Assembly: GCA_964486075.1 (NCBI GenBank)
Contig: CAZALU010000003.1
Location: 25,949-89,948 of the forward strand
Length of the DNA: 64,000 nt
Direction: 5' to 3'
DNA from: JAHIJO01 sp964486075
Lineage (GTDB): Bacteria; Verrucomicrobiota; Kiritimatiellia; JAAZAB01
Part shown: piece after piece, positions 25,830 to 34,984 of the stretch
How the letters are laid out: every line of letters starts with the position of its first letter
Numbering within the stretch: the stretch's first letter is position 1
Program-made: the position numbers and the translations under genes
Notes under the pieces: generated by a model
What the model saw: the letters and a program-made list of their open reading frames with translations, nothing else
Told to the model about the DNA's origin: nothing
The model's database searches: none

Positions 25830-27323
25830 TCAAGGCGCCGTCCGCGCCGCACGCCATCCCTGGCGATACTTAATCCCGACATTCCAACCCATATGGCGAT
25901 TGGCAATCCGCGCATAATTGGTGCCGGTAAAGCAGTGCCCCGCTATTTGACCGGAGTTTCCATAGGATACAATCTCGCCGTTTGAAAACCCCGGCCAATT
26001 CGCGACGTTTGCGTATCCGTTTGCGCTCAGCGTCCCATCGCCATGCGCGCCCGTAAAATCGGAAGCTTTTACAGTCACCGTCCATTCGATCAGGCTCCCC
26101 GATAAATCCAAGGCCCCGTAATAACCGGCCCCAGCCTGCGCCCGGGTTGAAGAAACATCAGCATAACACCCGCAGCGGAACGGACCATCGGGCGAGCAAT
26201 CTGTATAATTGCAGTTGCCCCAGTTTGGCGTCTCGGAAGCCGTGTTTGTGCCGCTGAGCCCCGTGGTTGCCGTTTCCATGATCGTATCGCCCCAGGCATA
26301 TTCTCCATCCACCGGCGGCAGAGGGCCGCGGCAGGCCTTCTCGAACTCCAGTTCCGTCATCGGACGCAGGGCCGCCCAGTCCGCGTAGGCCGCCCCATCC
26401 ATCCATGTAATATAATTGCAGGCCACCCATTCGCCGTCATTCGTCTGGTTCAAATTAGAGACATTGGTCACGGCCGTGGGCAACCCGGCATTGTTGTTGG
26501 CATCACACCCAAAGACAGCCGGTCGCGCGCCCGTCTTTTTGATGAAATTCCGGAAGTTATTAAAATTCAAAACGTTGTCATGCCGGTAGTTCTGTTGATT
26601 CACCTTTAGTGTATTGAGGAAATCGCAATACTGCCCTTGCGATATTTCCGTCTTCATCAGGTAGAACGCGGCATATCCGTTGGGAAAGGCATTGGAGATC
26701 ACATTGGCAGACGGGATGGTTCCCCAATAGATCGTAAACTGATTCGTCGAGGAGATATAGACCGGCTCATTAGGATCGGTTTCGGCGCGGAAACTGTCTT
26801 CTATAACGCCGTTCGTATTGCCGGCCCAGAAGGGGCCTTCCGGTACATAGACCATCTCGACGGCGAACACCTTGACGCGGACGCTTTGGTATTTCTTAAC
26901 TCCGTCGGCGGCAAAGTCCCATGCCAAGCGCGCTCCCGTATTCGACACCGTACCCGCGCCGGACGCGGAGCGCTGGATAAAAGCGCCCGTTTTATCGGCC
27001 GGCACAATGATGTCAAGATCAGCGCCGACGCCGTTGCTAAACCCCGGAGGGTTGGTCCCGCTCGCGGCCAGGGTGGCATGACTCCAGTTGCTCCCCGTGT
27101 CGGTGGAGTATTTCACGAAAACCCAGCAGGCATCGTAGTTGGTGGAATCACGCCAGGAGTTATCCCAGGACAAGTCGAACTGCACAGTGATCTGCCCCGC
27201 CACCGGCGAGAGCAGTGTCGTGTTCGTCAACGCAAGGTTATTAGCCCCGGCCGGACCGCCCGCCAAGCTCGCTCCGGCAAGCGCCAAGCCCAGCGCGATT
27301 ACTTGTCTGGTTGTGGTTTTCAT
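25830..27323 (-). CDS. Secreted SUMF1/formylglycine-generating-enzyme-fold protein, paralog 1
   Basis: 497 aa. Signal peptide (ALGLALAGASLAGGPAGA). An N-terminal beta domain (residues about 25-150; NNLALTNTTLLSPVAGQ, WDNSWRDSTNYDACWVFVKY) is followed by a SUMF1-type domain (about 155-497): MVYVPEGPFWAGNTNGV, YLMKTEISQGQYCDFLN, LRPMTELEFEKACRGP, and the typical end GWRAARTAP. The two catalytic cysteines of true formylglycine-generating enzymes are not recognisable near the C-terminus, so it is probably a binding or structural protein. It is about 1.5 kb from a close paralog, with long stretches of near-identical DNA. Confidence 0.78.
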   Translation of the reverse strand: MKTTTRQVIALGLALAGASLAGGPAGANNLALTNTTLLSPVAGQITVQFDLSWDNSWRDSTNYDACWVFVKYSTDTGSNWSHATLAASGTNPPGFSNGVGADLDIIVPADKTGAFIQRSASGAGTVSNTGARLAWDFAADGVKKYQSVRVKVFAVEMVYVPEGPFWAGNTNGVIEDSFRAETDPNEPVYISSTNQFTIYWGTIPSANVISNAFPNGYAAFYLMKTEISQGQYCDFLNTLKVNQQNYRHDNVLNFNNFRNFIKKTGARPAVFGCDANNNAGLPTAVTNVSNLNQTNDGEWVACNYITWMDGAAYADWAALRPMTELEFEKACRGPLPPVDGEYAWGDTIMETATTGLSGTNTASETPNWGNCNYTDCSPDGPFRCGCYADVSSTRAQAGAGYYGALDLSGSLIEWTVTVKASDFTGAHGDGTLSANGYANVANWPGFSNGEIVSYGNSGQIAGHCFTGTNYARIANRHMGWNVGIKYRQGWRAARTAP

Positions 27324-27350
27324 CTCGTTTCTATTTCATATCGCGCCGGG

Positions 27351-28856
27351 CTACGGCGCCGAGCGCGCTCCGCGCATGCCCATACGCAGGCCATAAACAA
27401 AAGTAGTGTTCCAGCCCGAGAACCGGTTTGCGATCTGCGCATAATAACCGTCTACATAATGAGATCCGCCGAACTCGCCGTTGCCGGGGGCCGAGTTTTT
27501 CACTTCGCCGCCCGACAGGCCCGGCCAATTCGTGACGTTGGCGTATCCATCCGAACTCAGGCGCCCATCACCATGCAAACCGGTGAATCCGGCATCACGC
27601 ACGGTTGCCGTCCAATCGAACAGATTGCCCGATAGATCAAGCGCTCCATAATACCCCGCGCCCGATTCCTCCCGGCTGGAATTAGTTTTCGCATAACACC
27701 CGCAGCGGAACGGACCATCGGGCAAGCAATCGTTATAATTGCAGTTGCCCCGGTTGGGCGTCTCGGAAGCCGTGTTTGTGCCGCTGAGCCCCATGCTTGC
27801 CTCCAGGCTGGCATTGCCCCAGGCATATTCTCCGGCCACCGGCGGCAGGGGACCGCGGCAGGCCTTCTCAAACTCCAGTTCCGTCATCGGGCGCAGGGCC
27901 GCCCAGTCCGCGTAGGCCGCCCCGTTCATCCAAGTCATATAATTGCAGGCGACCCACTCCCCGTCATCGACCTCATCAAATATCTTGTTATTATTAATGT
28001 CGCAGCCGAAAACAACCGGGGCCGGCGGCGGCGGGACATTGGAGGGGCAGCGAATACCGTTCCGGTATACAACGCCGGCGTCATCCGACAACGCGAAACG
28101 ATTCGTCACCAGGCTGGTTGCACGCGCGCTCTGCTGAGTGCGCGTCAGGGTGTTGAGGAAATCGCGGTACTGCCCTTGCGATATTTCCGTCTTCATCAGG
28201 TAGAACGCGGCATATCCGTTGGGAAAGGTATTGGAGACCACATTGGCAGACGGGATGGTTCCCCAATAGATCGTGAATTGATTCGTCGAGGAGATGTAGA
28301 CCGGCTCATTAGGATCGGCTTGGGCGCGAAAACTGTCGCCTATAACGCCGTTAGTATTGCCGGCCCAGAAGGGGCCTTCCGGCACATAGACCATTTCGAC
28401 GGCAAACACCTTGACGCGGGCACCCTGCCATCTTTGCACGCCGTCGGCGGCAAAGTCCCACGTCAAGCGTGCTCCCGTATTCGACACCGTGCCCGCGCCG
28501 GGCGCGGAGCGCTGGATAAAAGCGCCCGTTTTATCGGCCGGCACGATGATGTCAAGATCAGCACCGATGCCGTTGGTAAAGCCCGGCGGGTTAGTCCCGC
28601 TCACGGCCAGGGTGGCATGACTCCAGTTGCTCCCCGTGTCGGTGGAATATTTCACAAAAACCCAACAGGCGTCGCAATTCACCCCATCCCGCCACGAATT
28701 ATCCCAGGCCAAGTCGAACTGAACCACCACTTTGCCGTCCACCGGCGCGCGCAGGATTGTGTTGGTCACCGCCACATTGTTTGCCGCAGCCGGAGCGGCC
28801 GCCAGCATTGGCATTATCGCGGCCAAGCCAAGCAATATCCTTTGTATTATGCTCAT
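27351..28856 (-). CDS. Secreted SUMF1/formylglycine-generating-enzyme-fold protein, paralog 2
   Basis: 501 aa, same architecture as the downstream gene: signal peptide (MSIIQRILLGLAAIMPMLAA), beta domain, SUMF1-type domain with MVYVPEGPFWAGNTNGV, LRPMTELEFEKACRGP and the end GMRGARSAP. Both genes share long DNA stretches, for example 26637-27110 with 28176-28650, which shows tandem gene duplication. The middle segment (TLTRTQQSARATSLVTNRF) and the C-terminal loops differ, which suggests divergence of a ligand surface. It likely shares a transcript with the downstream copy, 27 bp away. Confidence 0.78.
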   Translation of the reverse strand: MSIIQRILLGLAAIMPMLAAAPAAANNVAVTNTILRAPVDGKVVVQFDLAWDNSWRDGVNCDACWVFVKYSTDTGSNWSHATLAVSGTNPPGFTNGIGADLDIIVPADKTGAFIQRSAPGAGTVSNTGARLTWDFAADGVQRWQGARVKVFAVEMVYVPEGPFWAGNTNGVIGDSFRAQADPNEPVYISSTNQFTIYWGTIPSANVVSNTFPNGYAAFYLMKTEISQGQYRDFLNTLTRTQQSARATSLVTNRFALSDDAGVVYRNGIRCPSNVPPPPAPVVFGCDINNNKIFDEVDDGEWVACNYMTWMNGAAYADWAALRPMTELEFEKACRGPLPPVAGEYAWGNASLEASMGLSGTNTASETPNRGNCNYNDCLPDGPFRCGCYAKTNSSREESGAGYYGALDLSGNLFDWTATVRDAGFTGLHGDGRLSSDGYANVTNWPGLSGGEVKNSAPGNGEFGGSHYVDGYYAQIANRFSGWNTTFVYGLRMGMRGARSAP

Positions 28857-28915
28857 TTTCTACACCCGCCCCAACGCTGTGCCTGACGGCTGGCGTTGCG
28901 TGGCGCTTTATAATT

Positions 28916-29638
28916 CTACTGATTCGCGTCTTGCGCCGGATCCGTAGATTTTTCAGGCCCCAGCTGCAGCATAACCGGCAATTCCGTGACCTGGTAACCG
29001 GTCGGCATGGCAAACACTGCATCATCGATCGCATCCCGGCTGATGCTTTGGACCTCCAGGCGGCTGCGGCTGTTCCCGCCCTGACAGGCCGTCTCCGTTT
29101 CAGCGGCGATGAGCGCGCCCTTTAATTGGCCCAGGCTGTGCAGGCCCATGACCTTGGCGCTGTTCATCGCAAATTCAAGGAACGGGGCCATCTCTTGCGT
29201 GTCCACATCCTCGGCCATCCAACAGGTCATACGCCTGGCGGCGGCGTCCTCGGGAACATCGCTGTATTCAAAGCACTGAAAGCCATTAATGTTTTGTGTT
29301 TTTCCGGTCTTCTGTAGCGAGGTTTTGTCGGATTTATCCGCCAAGGCCTTGCCGGCCATTGCCATAATCGCCTTCATCTGGGCCAGAGGCATGACCATTA
29401 CCTGTTTCGTGGAATGGTTGATCATGTAAAATTTGCCGGCTTGCAAGTCAATCAGCGAGGAGTGCGTTTGCGGCTTAAACTCCAGCTTGGCCTGCAACCC
29501 CTTGATGCTGATGGTCATGCTGATCGCCGCCGCCTTGTCGGAGTTAACATTGGACTCGATCTTCTGGACCACGGTCAAATCAGCCAGGGCCACACCCGTC
29601 GCCAGCATCAGGATTCCGCAAAGCGCTTGTCTGTTCAT
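28916..29638 (-). CDS. Exported DUF4412-like protein
   Basis: 240 aa with a signal peptide (MNRQALCGILMLATGVALA). The pattern of a lipid-barrel-type beta protein (VQKIESNVNSDKAAAISMTI, KFYMINHSTKQVMVM, NINGFQCFEYSDV, MTCWMAEDV) resembles the DUF4412 family. Function unknown; a periplasmic or outer-membrane lipid-binding role is a guess. It is 59 bp upstream of nothing on its strand except the SUMF1 pair (start 28856), and a GC-rich imperfect repeat lies in that gap. Confidence 0.55.
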   Translation of the reverse strand: MNRQALCGILMLATGVALADLTVVQKIESNVNSDKAAAISMTISIKGLQAKLEFKPQTHSSLIDLQAGKFYMINHSTKQVMVMPLAQMKAIMAMAGKALADKSDKTSLQKTGKTQNINGFQCFEYSDVPEDAAARRMTCWMAEDVDTQEMAPFLEFAMNSAKVMGLHSLGQLKGALIAAETETACQGGNSRSRLEVQSISRDAIDDAVFAMPTGYQVTELPVMLQLGPEKSTDPAQDANQ

Positions 29639-29668
29639 GGTAATGCCTCCTATAGTGCTTGTTTTTGT

Positions 29669-30931
29669 TCAGGTTGACTTCGTCGCTGGGCCGATCAGCT
29701 CAAGACGGAGCAAGTTCAAAGCCGTTTTCGCAGCCCGCTCTCGCACCAGTTCTCGCTCGCCCGGGAAAACAAAAAGCTCCGCCCGTGTTGCCGACCCTGG
29801 CGCGCCGCGGCGCGCCAGGGCGATCCAGACCGTCCCCACCGGCTTATCCGGCGTGCCGCCGTCCGGGCCGGCCACTCCGGTCAGCGCCAGGGCATAGTCC
29901 GCGCCGCTGCGCAGGCAGGCCTGTTCCGCCATGCGACCTGCAACCGCGGCGCTGACCGCGCCCTCACGGAGCATCATTTCCGCCGGCACATCCAAGGCCG
30001 CGCTCTTCAGGCTATTGGCATACGTGATCCATCCGCCGAGATAATACGCGCTGGCCCCGGGGGAGTCCGTCAGCAGTTTGCCCAGCAGCCCGGCAGTACA
30101 GCTTTCGGCAGTTGCCAGCGTCTGTTTGCGCTCCCGCAACAGCCGCCCGACAACTTCCGCCAGGCTCGTCTCCCCCTCTCCATAGACCATGTTGCCCAGG
30201 CGGCGCCGGATCTCCGCGGAGGTTGCCTCCAGCGCCATCCGTGCCTCCGCCGACGTCGGAAATTCGCTGCGCTCCCGCACCGAGACCACGCCACCCGCAA
30301 CCGTGGTTCCCACCATGGGATTCCGGGCACGCTCCATCAGTTCACCCAGCTGCTCGCCGACCTGCGATTCGCCAAGACCAAACGTGTGCAGGATTCCCGT
30401 CAGGATCACCCGCCCGGTTTGCCCGGTCAGCAGCGGCGCCACATGCCGATCGAACATGACTTTCATTTCAAAGGGCACCCCCGGCATGGCAATGACGATA
30501 GCCCGATCCTGGCGTAACTTCAAGCCCGGTGCGGTGCCACAAGGGTTGTCGAGACAGACCGCGCCAAGCGGACACAACGCCTGCGTGCGGTTGCTGGGAG
30601 TCATCGGACGTTGCCGCGCCTTGAAAAAAGACTGGATGGCTTCCAGGGCTGCGGCGTTGATTACCAGCGAAGTGCCCAGCACATCCGCCAGTGCCTGGCG
30701 CGTAAGGTCGTCGGCAGTCGGCCCCAGCCCGCCGGTCAGGATGACCAGTTCCACCTCTGCAGCGGCCAGCCGAACCGCCTGCGCAATGGCTGCGCGATCA
30801 TCGGGAACCGTCAAGTGCCGCAGCGTGATAACCCCCTGCTCCACCAGTCGAGCACTCAGCCAGGCCGCGTTAGTGTCCAGCGTTTGACCCAGAGTCAGCT
30901 CATCGCCGATTGAGATAATAATCGATTGCAT
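29669..30931 (-). CDS. cinA: CinA: ADP-ribose pyrophosphatase/nicotinamide-nucleotide amidase
   Basis: 420 aa from ATG 30931; a TTG four codons upstream is less likely. The N-terminal domain (1-170) is MoaB/MogA-like (SIIISIGDELTLGQTLDTNA, ILTGGLGPTADDLTRQALAD, FEMKVMFDRHV). The C-terminal 160 residues are the NMN deamidase domain (TLATAESCTAGLLGKLLTDSPGASAYYLGGWITYAN, GVAGPDGGTPDKPVGTVWIAL). The enzyme recycles nicotinamide mononucleotide in NAD salvage. The family is easily recognised. No strong ribosome site is visible. Confidence 0.92.
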   Translation of the reverse strand: MQSIIISIGDELTLGQTLDTNAAWLSARLVEQGVITLRHLTVPDDRAAIAQAVRLAAAEVELVILTGGLGPTADDLTRQALADVLGTSLVINAAALEAIQSFFKARQRPMTPSNRTQALCPLGAVCLDNPCGTAPGLKLRQDRAIVIAMPGVPFEMKVMFDRHVAPLLTGQTGRVILTGILHTFGLGESQVGEQLGELMERARNPMVGTTVAGGVVSVRERSEFPTSAEARMALEATSAEIRRRLGNMVYGEGETSLAEVVGRLLRERKQTLATAESCTAGLLGKLLTDSPGASAYYLGGWITYANSLKSAALDVPAEMMLREGAVSAAVAGRMAEQACLRSGADYALALTGVAGPDGGTPDKPVGTVWIALARRGAPGSATRAELFVFPGERELVRERAAKTALNLLRLELIGPATKST

Positions 30932-31357
30932 AATAAACAACAATCGTTGGATGCTTCCACGAATGATTTCAGATTAAATTAGGCCCCTGCGCGTAGCGCG
31001 ATCGGGCCAACTTTTACTGTAGCCGACAGATAATGTCGGTCTTCGTTCCCCAAGACCGCAACCAGTCCCGAACTCTCGGAGAGTCGGGACGGCTACAAAA
31101 GATCATCAGCCATAGGCAGACCCGCCTCTGGAGGGAAATTCCTAAACATGAATTTAGCCCTGCTATGGCAGCTCTCCGCCGTTGGCTCAGCGATTCGGCA
31201 TTCAATAGCAAAGACGAAACAGCGTCAAGCAGGTAAATATGTTTTTTAAGGATGGGTCAGGACTGGGGCATATTCAAGGAATATCATTATTTGCAAGCCA
31301 TCCTGCTGCAGAAACCGGCTGTCAAAGCGATTGACGTTGAAAAAAGGGAGCGTTACT
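30932..31357. other. Intergenic region with a composite repeat and the panC leader
   Basis: No gene. 30974-31100 holds the second long copy of the composite repeat (AATTAGGCCC, then ACTGTAGCCGACA, GGTCTT...AAGACC, ACTCTC...GAGAGT, ending CGGCTACAAAA). A GGCAGACCCGCC-type short repeat follows at 31107-31135. The rest is unremarkable A/T-richer sequence leading to panC. Confidence 0.6.
30974..31100 (+). repeat. Composite dispersed repeat, copy B
   Basis: Block order matches copy A (15333-15432) read on the opposite strand: AATTAGG, a GC-rich arm, GGCCAA, TTTTACTGTAGCCGACA, GGTCTT...AAGACC, GACCGCAACCA-like segment, and terminal CGGCTACAA. The loops differ but the ends and the GTAGCCG/CGGCTAC pair are kept, as in a structured element. 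Confidence 0.7.
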
Positions 31358-31429
31358 ATGCAAACCCTGCTATTGCAAAACGGCAAAGCGGACATTGGCA
31401 TAGCAGTGCAAGGGAAGTATCGGAGTTAG
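31358..31429 (+). CDS. Possible 23-codon leader peptide before panC
   Basis: ATG 31358 has a strong ribosome site (AAAGGGAG seven bases upstream) and opens 23 codons (MQTLLLQNGKADIGIAVQGK...) ending at TAG 31427-31429, eight bases before the panC start. The GGAG used for panC (31422-31425) lies inside its last codons. Translational coupling or a leader role is possible; the sequence matches nothing I know. Confidence 0.3.
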   Translation: MQTLLLQNGKADIGIAVQGKYRS

Positions 31430-31437
31430 AGCTTTCG

Positions 31438-32379
31438 ATGCAAATAATCACTTTACCAGAAATCATGCAGGCCATGGCCCTTGATTTGCGCCGGGCCGAA
31501 CGCCCCATCGGACTGGTGCCCACCATGGGCTTTCTGCATGCCGGACACCTCTCGCTGGTCAAACTGACCCGCCAGACACTTGCCTTGAAGCGCACCGCCT
31601 CCATCCCCGCCAAAGGCTTGCTGTCGGCAGTCAAGATAAAGCAAGGCAAGCCCTTAATAGTGCTCAGCCTGTTTGTTAATCCAACTCAGTTCGGACCCAA
31701 CGAGGATTTCACAAAATATCCCCGGAACTTCGAGCAGGATTGCCGGCTTTGCGAACAAGTCGGGGTGGACATTGTTTTTCATCCTTCCCCGGAATCAATG
31801 TATTCGGACAATCCCACGGTAATTGTGGATGAAACCACCCTGGCCGGGGGATTGTGCGGAGCAGCGCGCCCGGGCCATTTCCGGGGCGTGCTGACCGTGG
31901 TGGCCAAGCTCTTCAACCTGACCCTGCCGGACGTCGCCGTCTTCGGCCAGAAAGACGCCCAGCAAGTGCGCTTGATCCGCCAAATGGCGCGCGACCTGAA
32001 CTTCCCCGTGCGCATCATCTCCGCCCCGATCATGCGCGAACCGGGAGGCCTGGCCCTAAGCTCGCGCAACACCTATCTATCGCCTGCCGAACGCCAGGAC
32101 GCGCTCTGCCTGGTACGGTCCCTGCAGTTGGCCCGCAGACTATACCGCGCAGGTGAACGCGAAACCGAAAAAATCATGGCGGCCATGACACAGGTGATAC
32201 AAGTCGTGCCGACGGCAACCATCGACTACATCCAGGCGGTGGATGACGCCACCTTACAGCCGGTCAGCAGGCTGGATAACGCCATTTTGATCGCCCTGGC
32301 CGTGCGCATCGGAAAAACCCGCCTGATCGACAACCTGATGCTCCCGGATGACCGGCTGTGCAATCTGCCGGGTAAATAA
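31438..32379 (+). CDS. panC: Pantothenate synthetase
   Basis: 313 aa from ATG 31438. PanC joins pantoate and beta-alanine with ATP. Family motifs are present: PTMGFLHAGHLSL (HxGH nucleotide-binding motif), FVNPTQFGPNEDF, GQKDAQQ and LSSRNTYLS. An unusual segment of about 20-26 residues (TLALKRTASIPAKGLLSAVK and on) separates HLSLVKLTRQ from VLSLFVNP, where family members have only a few residues; it is encoded by about 31576-31653. The gene stands alone on the plus strand and converges on atpG. The open frame extends upstream to 31252, but the family start is at 31438. Confidence 0.9.
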   Translation: MQIITLPEIMQAMALDLRRAERPIGLVPTMGFLHAGHLSLVKLTRQTLALKRTASIPAKGLLSAVKIKQGKPLIVLSLFVNPTQFGPNEDFTKYPRNFEQDCRLCEQVGVDIVFHPSPESMYSDNPTVIVDETTLAGGLCGAARPGHFRGVLTVVAKLFNLTLPDVAVFGQKDAQQVRLIRQMARDLNFPVRIISAPIMREPGGLALSSRNTYLSPAERQDALCLVRSLQLARRLYRAGERETEKIMAAMTQVIQVVPTATIDYIQAVDDATLQPVSRLDNAILIALAVRIGKTRLIDNLMLPDDRLCNLPGK

Positions 32380-32425
32380 TCAGCAGCACGATCTACACCG
32401 CCTGCGTAATGAATTATTGCTCTGT

Positions 32426-33313
32426 TTACTTTTCCGTCAGAGATTCATAGCCGGAGATGACATCGAACAGTTCCTCGTCAATCGAGCTCTGGCGCAGACG
32501 GTGGAATGAATCGTGGAGATTCTCCAACAATTCGTCGATGTTCTTATCGGCACGTTCCATCGCCGCCAGGCGGCTCGCGTTTTCGCTCGCCAGGGATTCG
32601 GCGCAGGCCCGAAAAAGCGAGATAAAAAGATACCCGCGGATGAGTGCGCGCAGGGTCGCGGCGCCGGTGCCCATAACCTCGGGCAAGTGCCCGGTCGGCC
32701 AGCCGACCCTGGCCAGGCCTAGTTGCCATTCCGCGTCGAGCGGTAACAATCGATGGCTGACCGGCTGGTAGATCGCCCCTGACTGCGGGCGATTATAAAA
32801 GACGTAAACACGCACATACTCGCCTTTTGCCAGATGCGCTTCGCTTGCAATCTGAATCTGTCCAACCAGCGGGGCAATGGCCTTAACGGAATTAGGAACG
32901 GCAAAAAGACCCAGCAAAGGCAACCCGGCGTCCGCCAAGCGCGCCTGAACACGTTCACCGACGGCCCACACTTGGGGTTTGCCGGGCAGCGCCCCGAGCG
33001 TCTTAATCGTATAATCGGCGATCACGTCATTGAACTGACCCACCAATCCCTGGTCGGACCCAAAGACAATGGCGCCGATCGGATCCGAATCGGCTTTTGC
33101 TTGCCTTTCCATTTTTAAGGTCGTCGGCGCCCTTCCCCGGAAGCAGGCACTCAACCCCAGTTCCACGGTCCGGTAGTAATCCGTTAACGCGCGCACCGAT
33201 CGCTCGTATTGTCCGATGCTGGATGCAGCCAAGGCTTTCATCGTACGGACAACGGATTGGAGATCTTCGGCGCTTGTAATCTTACGCTGCAGGCTGACCG
33301 TGGTGTCGCTCAT
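32426..33313 (-). CDS. atpG: N-type F-ATPase gamma subunit
   Basis: 295 aa. The gamma subunit is the central stalk that turns within alpha3beta3. N-terminal (VSLQRKITSAEDLQSVVRTMKALAAS) and C-terminal (SEIASENASRLAAMERADKNIDELLENL-type) coiled coils are recognisable, and the IVFGSDQGLVGQFND sequence matches the GSDRGLCGGFN motif in altered form, as expected for N-ATPases. It is the last gene of atpDCQRBEFAG and overlaps atpA by four bases. Confidence 0.88.
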   Translation of the reverse strand: MSDTTVSLQRKITSAEDLQSVVRTMKALAASSIGQYERSVRALTDYYRTVELGLSACFRGRAPTTLKMERQAKADSDPIGAIVFGSDQGLVGQFNDVIADYTIKTLGALPGKPQVWAVGERVQARLADAGLPLLGLFAVPNSVKAIAPLVGQIQIASEAHLAKGEYVRVYVFYNRPQSGAIYQPVSHRLLPLDAEWQLGLARVGWPTGHLPEVMGTGAATLRALIRGYLFISLFRACAESLASENASRLAAMERADKNIDELLENLHDSFHRLRQSSIDEELFDVISGYESLTEK

Positions 33314-34917
33314 GGCTGCACCGTGGGCGGCGGTGTCTCCTTGGACTCGGATTGCGCCTTATCTTTAGCAGTTGGCTTGGCTGCCGGCTGCGGTTGGAAA
33401 GGCTTGAGTGCTTGGCGGGCGATTTCGATGATCGCCTTACGATCCGCGTCGCTCAGTTTGGCGGCCGTCTCGAATCGTTCGCACACCTCCGCGGAGAGTG
33501 TCGCCGCAGCCGCCTGCACAGCTTGCTCGGCATTCGTCATCTGCTCAAGGGGCACCGGGTCGAAAAGCTTCTCGGTCAAGGCCAGCAGGATTGTGATTTG
33601 AGCGGGCACGGCCACCGGGGCAAACTCCGGCTGCTTGAGGCAGGCACGGATGCGCCGCCCGTGCGCAATGACTTGGCGGGTGTCTTCATCCAAACGGGCG
33701 CCGAATCGGGCAAAGGTTTCGAGTTCCTCGAACTGCGCGTAGGCGAGTTTGAGGTCGCCCGCCACCGCGCGGTAAGTGGCCAGTTGCGCCTTGCTGCCGA
33801 CACGTGAAACGGACTTGGCGACATCGACCGCAGGCAGCACGCCCAATTCGAAGAGCGATGGCGAGAGGTATATCTGTCCATCAGTAATGGAAATAAGGTT
33901 GGTCGGAATATAGGCGGAAATATTCTGCGCTTCGGTCTCGATGATCGGCAGGGCGGTGAGCGAACCGCCTCCACGCTCGTGATTTAGATGCGTGGCCCGT
34001 TCGAGCAAGCGCGAATGAATATAAAAAATGTCGCCAGGGAAAGCTTCACGACCGGGTGGACGTCGCAGTAGCAGGGAAAGCTCGCGATAAGCGCGGGCAT
34101 GCTGCGTTAGATCGTCATAGACGATCAGCACGTCGCGACCGGCTTCCATAAAATACTCCGCGATACTGGTAGCGGCGTAAGGAGCGATATAGGCCAGACC
34201 GGGCGGGTCGTTGCCCTCGGTCACGACCACGACGGTGTACTCCATCGCGCCCTTCTCCCGCAAAACGGCCACCGCCTGCGCCACGGCGGAAGCGCGTTGG
34301 CCAATGGCACAATAGACGCACACGACATTCTTGCCCCGCTGATTGAGGATGGTGTCGATCGCAACGGCGGTTTTACCCGTCTGCCGGTCACCCAGAATCA
34401 ACTCGCGCTGGCCGCGGCCGATGGGAATGAGCGCGTCAATAACTTTGAGTCCGGTTTGGAGCGGCACGCTGACCGGCGCGCGGGCCATGATGGGTTCAGC
34501 AGGGCGTTCGGTGGGCAGGCGCTCGCCGGTGGCCACTGGCCCGTTGCCATCGAGTGGCCGACCGAGCGGATCGATCACACGTCCCAGCAATCCGTTGCCC
34601 ACGGCCACGTCCATGACCCGGCCCGTACGCTGGACCTCGTCGCCTGCCCGCAGATGCCAGTAGTCGCCGAGCAGTACAACACCAATTTCATCCTCATCCA
34701 CGTTGAAAGCGATGCCATACACGCCGCCCGGAAACTTCACCAACTCCTCAAAGCCCACGCCAGGCAGACCCGACACCTTGGCGATGCCGGTGGCGACACT
34801 GGCGATCGTGCCCACTTCTCGCAACGTCAGTTGCGGAGAGAAGTCTCCCCGCACCCGGCCTATTCCAGCAAACGTGCGGTCAAAAATGTTCTGCAAACCT
34901 TCGGGCGCAGTGGCCAT
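33310..34917 (-). CDS. atpA: N-type F-ATPase alpha subunit
   Basis: 535 aa from ATG 34917, which has GGAG nine bases upstream; the ATG at 34932 overlaps that site. Walker A is GDRQTGKT, followed by AIDTILNQ; the regulatory-site region AYIAPYAATSIAEYFM and the DVLIVYDDLTQHARAYRELSLLLRRPPGREAFPGD segment (Walker B) are typical. A Lys/Glu/Pro-rich tail of about 35 residues (TAKDKAQSESKETPPP) is unusual. A 187-bp gap with a dispersed repeat separates it from atpF. Confidence 0.93.
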   Translation of the reverse strand: MATAPEGLQNIFDRTFAGIGRVRGDFSPQLTLREVGTIASVATGIAKVSGLPGVGFEELVKFPGGVYGIAFNVDEDEIGVVLLGDYWHLRAGDEVQRTGRVMDVAVGNGLLGRVIDPLGRPLDGNGPVATGERLPTERPAEPIMARAPVSVPLQTGLKVIDALIPIGRGQRELILGDRQTGKTAVAIDTILNQRGKNVVCVYCAIGQRASAVAQAVAVLREKGAMEYTVVVVTEGNDPPGLAYIAPYAATSIAEYFMEAGRDVLIVYDDLTQHARAYRELSLLLRRPPGREAFPGDIFYIHSRLLERATHLNHERGGGSLTALPIIETEAQNISAYIPTNLISITDGQIYLSPSLFELGVLPAVDVAKSVSRVGSKAQLATYRAVAGDLKLAYAQFEELETFARFGARLDEDTRQVIAHGRRIRACLKQPEFAPVAVPAQITILLALTEKLFDPVPLEQMTNAEQAVQAAAATLSAEVCERFETAAKLSDADRKAIIEIARQALKPFQPQPAAKPTAKDKAQSESKETPPPTVQP

Positions 34918-34984
34918 TTTATCATGCTCCATAAAATCGGTATTCTAGCAACCGGCACGGGCGTAATCAATACCATAGTTGGGC

